Below, one piece after another: positions 61,100-64,000 of a stretch of 64,000 nt of DNA; position 1 is the first letter of the stretch; each line of letters opens with the position of its first letter. Both the position numbers and the translations under genes were made by a program. This stretch comes from Galerina marginata (Eukaryota > Basidiomycota > Agaricomycetes > Agaricales > Galerinaceae), in NCBI GenBank assembly GCA_023014335.1, contig JAECYW010000007.1:1178001-1242000 (forward strand), given 5' to 3'. A model generated the notes under the pieces. It saw only the letters and a program-made list of their open reading frames with translations, did not search any database and was not told where the DNA came from.

Positions 61100-62074
61100 T
61101 TAGTTACCATCGTAGGTTTTATTAGAAATATACCGACTCGTTTTCTGCCGTGACACTTTATCTCGCTTCTTGAGTTCGGCCAATTTGTCTTGCTCGTGTA
61201 GAGCAACTCCTTCCCTGCCTGCGATGCTAAGAACTCCAGCAATCAGTTCTGCAGTGCGTGTATTTTCGTCGTTGGCCGGAATGGGGTACATCACTAGACG
61301 CGGGTCGACGTTTGAATCAATGATCCCGACTGTAGGAATATTCTCGGCAGCACATTCGTTGATTGCGATGATATTTTGAAGAGGATTGAGGATGATGGCC
61401 AGGTCCGGAATCATTCTTGTCTTATCGACTACAGACTCGCCAAAGAATTGTCGTCGGTTGGACAAGGTACCTGGAAGCCACCGTTCTCCTACGTAGAAAC
61501 CTTGCTTTCCTAATCGTTCAGATGCTTTAGTGACGACAGGGCGGAGGTCGGGTCGGGTGCCAATAAAGACGACGATTCCGCCAGCTCGCGCCACGGCTCG
61601 CACAAGGTTCGCAGTACGGCGCAGCAAGGGAAGTGTATGGTCGAGGTCGATTATAGTTATCCCTGAACGCGTCCCGTAGGCATATGGAACGAAGTTGGGG
61701 TTCATTCGGGTCGACGCGTGACCGAAATGAGCCCCAGCGGCTAGAAGAGCGGAAACTGTCGCGTGAGCTTGTGGCTTATGCAGGGCGTTTCCCAGCTTAA
61801 AGGTGTTGTCCGCATTTTGTGTCGAACCGTACGGCTCGAAGAATTTAACTATTTTAACGAATGGTGAGCACTAGACGCGGAAAAACATAAGGCACGAACA
61901 CAGTAAACGCTGCTCTGCTCTCCGCTCTCTGAAGGCATGCCAGTCCTCTGGAGTCTCCAAGGGTTTATTATTTTGCTCTGTTGACTGATGTCGAGCAAAT
62001 ATTCTACTTATGGTTGTAGATTTTGAGGAGCAACGAGCAGCAGCCAGACATGGACGTATCGCAGGCTGGGACAT
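61100..62074 (-). CDS. MRP4: mitochondrial small ribosomal subunit protein uS2m
   Basis: Two exons, 61909-62074 and 61100-61848, give 304 residues. The N-terminus (MSQPAIRPCLAAARCSSKST, with RIFARHQST) is a basic mitochondrial presequence. The uS2 core reads AAGAHFGHASTRMNPNFVPY, GTRSGITIIDLDHTLPLLRR, ARAGGIVVFIGTRPDLRPVV, DLAIILNPLQNIIAINECAA, ENIPTVGIIDSNVDPRLVMY and PIPANDENTRTAELIAGVLS, matching yeast Mrp4. The intron 61849-61908 (60 nt) uses an AATAG acceptor; an earlier TCTAG at 61870-61874 would leave the wrong frame. The protein binds the head-body junction of the mitoribosomal small subunit. It is divergent from the Ssb-type Hsp70 gene. Confidence 0.92.
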
Positions 62075-62204
62075 GGCGTTAGAGAAAAGCCAGAATGGTG
62101 GCTGTGAACCGGCATCACTTGCTTACCTCACCCATCGATTTTTTTTTCTGTCGAGCGTTCCCTTCATCTTAACCACCACCCATCCTTCTCTCCCCCCTAA
62201 AAAA
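62075..62204. promoter_or_regulatory. bidirectional promoter, uS2m / Ssb-type Hsp70
   Basis: 130 bp separate the two ATGs. It contains a T run near 62138-62147, CACCACCCATCC before the Hsp70 start, and the expected A-rich leader (CCTAAAAAAATGG). A single nucleosome-free region probably serves both genes. Confidence 0.5.
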
Positions 62205-64000
62205 ATGGCCGAAGATTTGTTTGACGGTGCCATCGGCATTGATCTCGGTACCACCTACTCGTATGTTCAACATCTCTTTCTGCCTCATTGTCAGAGGTTC
62301 ATTTTTACTCTTCAGCTGTGTTGGTGTCTGGCAAAACGATCGTGTCGAAATCATTGCCAATGACCGTTCGTACATTTTTCCATTTGGGACCGTATATACT
62401 AATTCTCTGCGCAGAGGGAAACCGCACGACACCGTCATATGTCGCTTTCTCTGCTGAGGAGCGCCTGATTGGTGATGCCGCCAAAAATCAAGCTGCCATG
62501 AACCCGCGTAACACTGTCTTCGATGCCAAGCGCCTCATCGGTCGCCGATTTGAGTGAGTAAATTTCTACCGTACCAACCTTTATTTACTCACTCACTTCC
62601 TCCAGTGACCCTGATGTCAAGAAGGTCAGTGAAGTTAGATGCACGCTCAAAGCTGCAGTGTTCAAACTGGTTATTTTTTAGGATATGACACACTGGCCTT
62701 TCGAGGTCGTCGAAAAGGAGGGATCTCCACTGATCAAAGTCCAGTACCTCGGAGAGGATAAGACCTTCAGCCCCCAGGAAATCTCATCAATGGTTCTCAC
62801 CAAGATGAAGGAAATCTCTGAGGCCAAGCTCGGCAAGACCGTCAAGAAGGCTGTCGTCACGTGCGTCGTTTTCCTCTGAAATTTTGTCTCTTGTTGAGCC
62901 CACCCCACTGCAGCGTTCCTGCCTACTTCAACGATTCCCAACGTCTCGCCACCAAGGACGCTGGTGCCATTGCTGGTCTTGATGTTCTCCGTATCATCAA
63001 CGAGCCCACCGCCGCCGCTATCGCCTACGGTCTCGACCGCCAATCCAAGGCAGAGAAGAACGTTCTCATCTTCGATCTCGGAGGAGGAACTTTCGATGTG
63101 TCATTGCTGAACATCAGCGGTGGTATCTTTGCCGTCAAGGCTACTGCCGGAGATACTCACTTGGGTGGTGAGGACTTCGACAACACCCTCTTGGAGCACT
63201 TCAAGAATGAGTTCAAGAGGAAGACCAAGCTCGACATCAGCGAGGACCCTCGTGCCCTCCGTCGTCTCCGCAGTGCCTGCGAGCGTGCCAAGAGAACGCT
63301 CTCAAGTGTTGCCCAGACCACTATCGAGGTCGACTCTCTCTTCCAGGTTAGTTCGCATAATCATCATAGAAGTGGACCCTTCCTAATCGATTTTGTCTAG
63401 GGTGAGGACTTCTCAGCTAACATCACTCGTGCCCGCTTCGAGGAGATCAACGCTACCATGTTCAAGTCCACTCTCGATCCCGTCGAGAAGGTCTTGAAGG
63501 ATGCCAAGATGTCCCGTGAGAAGGTCGACGACATCGTTCTTGTTGGTGGATCCACCCGTATCCCAAAAATTCAGGCCCTTGTCTCCGAATACTTCGGTGG
63601 CCGTCAATTAAACAAGTCTATCAACCCCGACGAAGCTGTTGCCTATGGTGCTGCTGTTCAGGCCGCGGTCCTTACTGGCCAAACCTCTGAACAGACCAAG
63701 GATCTTGTCCTGCTCGATGTTGCTCCTCTTTCCCTCGGTGTCGCCATGCAAGGCGACGTCTTCGGTGTCGTCGTTCCCCGCAACACTCCCATTCCTACTA
63801 ACAAGTCCCGAACATTCACGACCGTCGAGGACAACCAGACCACTGTCACTTTCCCTGTGTATGTATCACACTGCTGTCTTTTTATTTTATCTTATCTCTA
63901 ATACTTTCGCATTGTAGGTACGAGGGTGAACGCACACAATGCCGTGACAACCGTCTGCTCGGAGAATTTGAGCTCACCGGCATTCCTCCCATGCCCCGTG
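62205..64000 (+). CDS. SSB1: Ssb-type cytosolic Hsp70, C-terminus beyond window
   Basis: Exons 62205-62260, 62316-62365, 62415-62553, 62606-62624, 62682-62860, 62914-63346, 63401-63858 and from 63918 to the window edge join in frame. The ATPase domain is clear: [129 protein letters not shown] and [30 protein letters not shown], a [11 protein letters not shown] segment and the [18 protein letters not shown] stretch favour the ribosome-associated Ssb class over Ssa. Substrate-binding begins at [11 protein letters not shown]. It folds nascent chains at the ribosome with the Zuo1-Ssz1 complex. The 19-nt exon 4 is unusually small. The start ATG sits in AAAAATGGCC, a strong context. Confidence 0.95.

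Overview
This window looks like nuclear DNA of a mushroom-forming basidiomycete (Agaricomycetes). The evidence is many short GT-AG introns (mostly 45-75 nt) inside conserved eukaryotic genes, very small exons, closely spaced genes on both strands, F-box families with decayed copies, and a DUF6593-type gene. I saw no bacterial operon structure, rRNA, tRNA, CRISPR array or intact transposon. All gene models below were spliced by eye from reading-frame continuity and splice sites. Family names rest on recognised motifs, not on a search.

Layout. 1-2437 (-): 3'-truncated PhoD-like phosphatase with a 5-nt microexon. 2570-3469 (+): disordered protein. 3470-10015: gene-poor, with one F-box pseudogene. 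10016-12358 (-) and 12484-13400 (+): divergent Bre2/Ash2 (COMPASS) and an E2 ubiquitin-conjugating enzyme with HPG in place of HPN. 13702-19047 (+): 1,617-residue Ser/Pro-rich protein. 19256-19981 (-): DUF6593-like. 20370-21854 (-): BTB protein. 22089-22976 (-): N-terminal glutamine amidohydrolase. 23949-26151 (-): Cys-rich, coiled-coil protein. 26598-29804 (-): glucosidase I (GH63). 30121-30561 (-): 87-residue unknown. 30872-32490 (-): pyridoxal 5'-phosphate synthase PDX1/SNZ. 32859-34199 (+): F-box-like gene, with a decayed relative at 36471-36899 and a repeat-bearing spacer between them. 37111-40703 (-): SERCA-type calcium ATPase. 41857-44020 (+): Sip5-like RING protein. 46255-48030 (-): a Cbp4-like complex III assembly factor in five tiny exons. 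48469-50657 (-) and 50887-53079 (+): divergent arrestin-like protein and SLC35F6-like transporter. 53080-57305: gene-poor. 57306-58981 (-) and 59261-61078 (+): divergent Shq1 and anthranilate synthase component I. 61100-62074 (-) and 62205 to the end (+): divergent mitochondrial ribosomal protein uS2m and Ssb-type Hsp70, the latter cut by the window edge.

The genes are mostly housekeeping: chromatin and ubiquitin, ER glycan and calcium handling, vitamin B6 and tryptophan synthesis, mitochondrial assembly and translation, ribosome-associated folding. They do not form a metabolic cluster. Several lie head to head with 125-280 bp between start codons and probably share promoters.

The most unusual signal is the Cbp4-like gene. 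Its 279-nt coding sequence is split by four long introns (453, 172, 665 and 207 nt). The first has no AG dinucleotide anywhere before its 3' splice site, and the third is AG-free in blocks around a possible poison exon. Other splicing oddities are the 5-nt PhoD microexon and two GC-AG introns.
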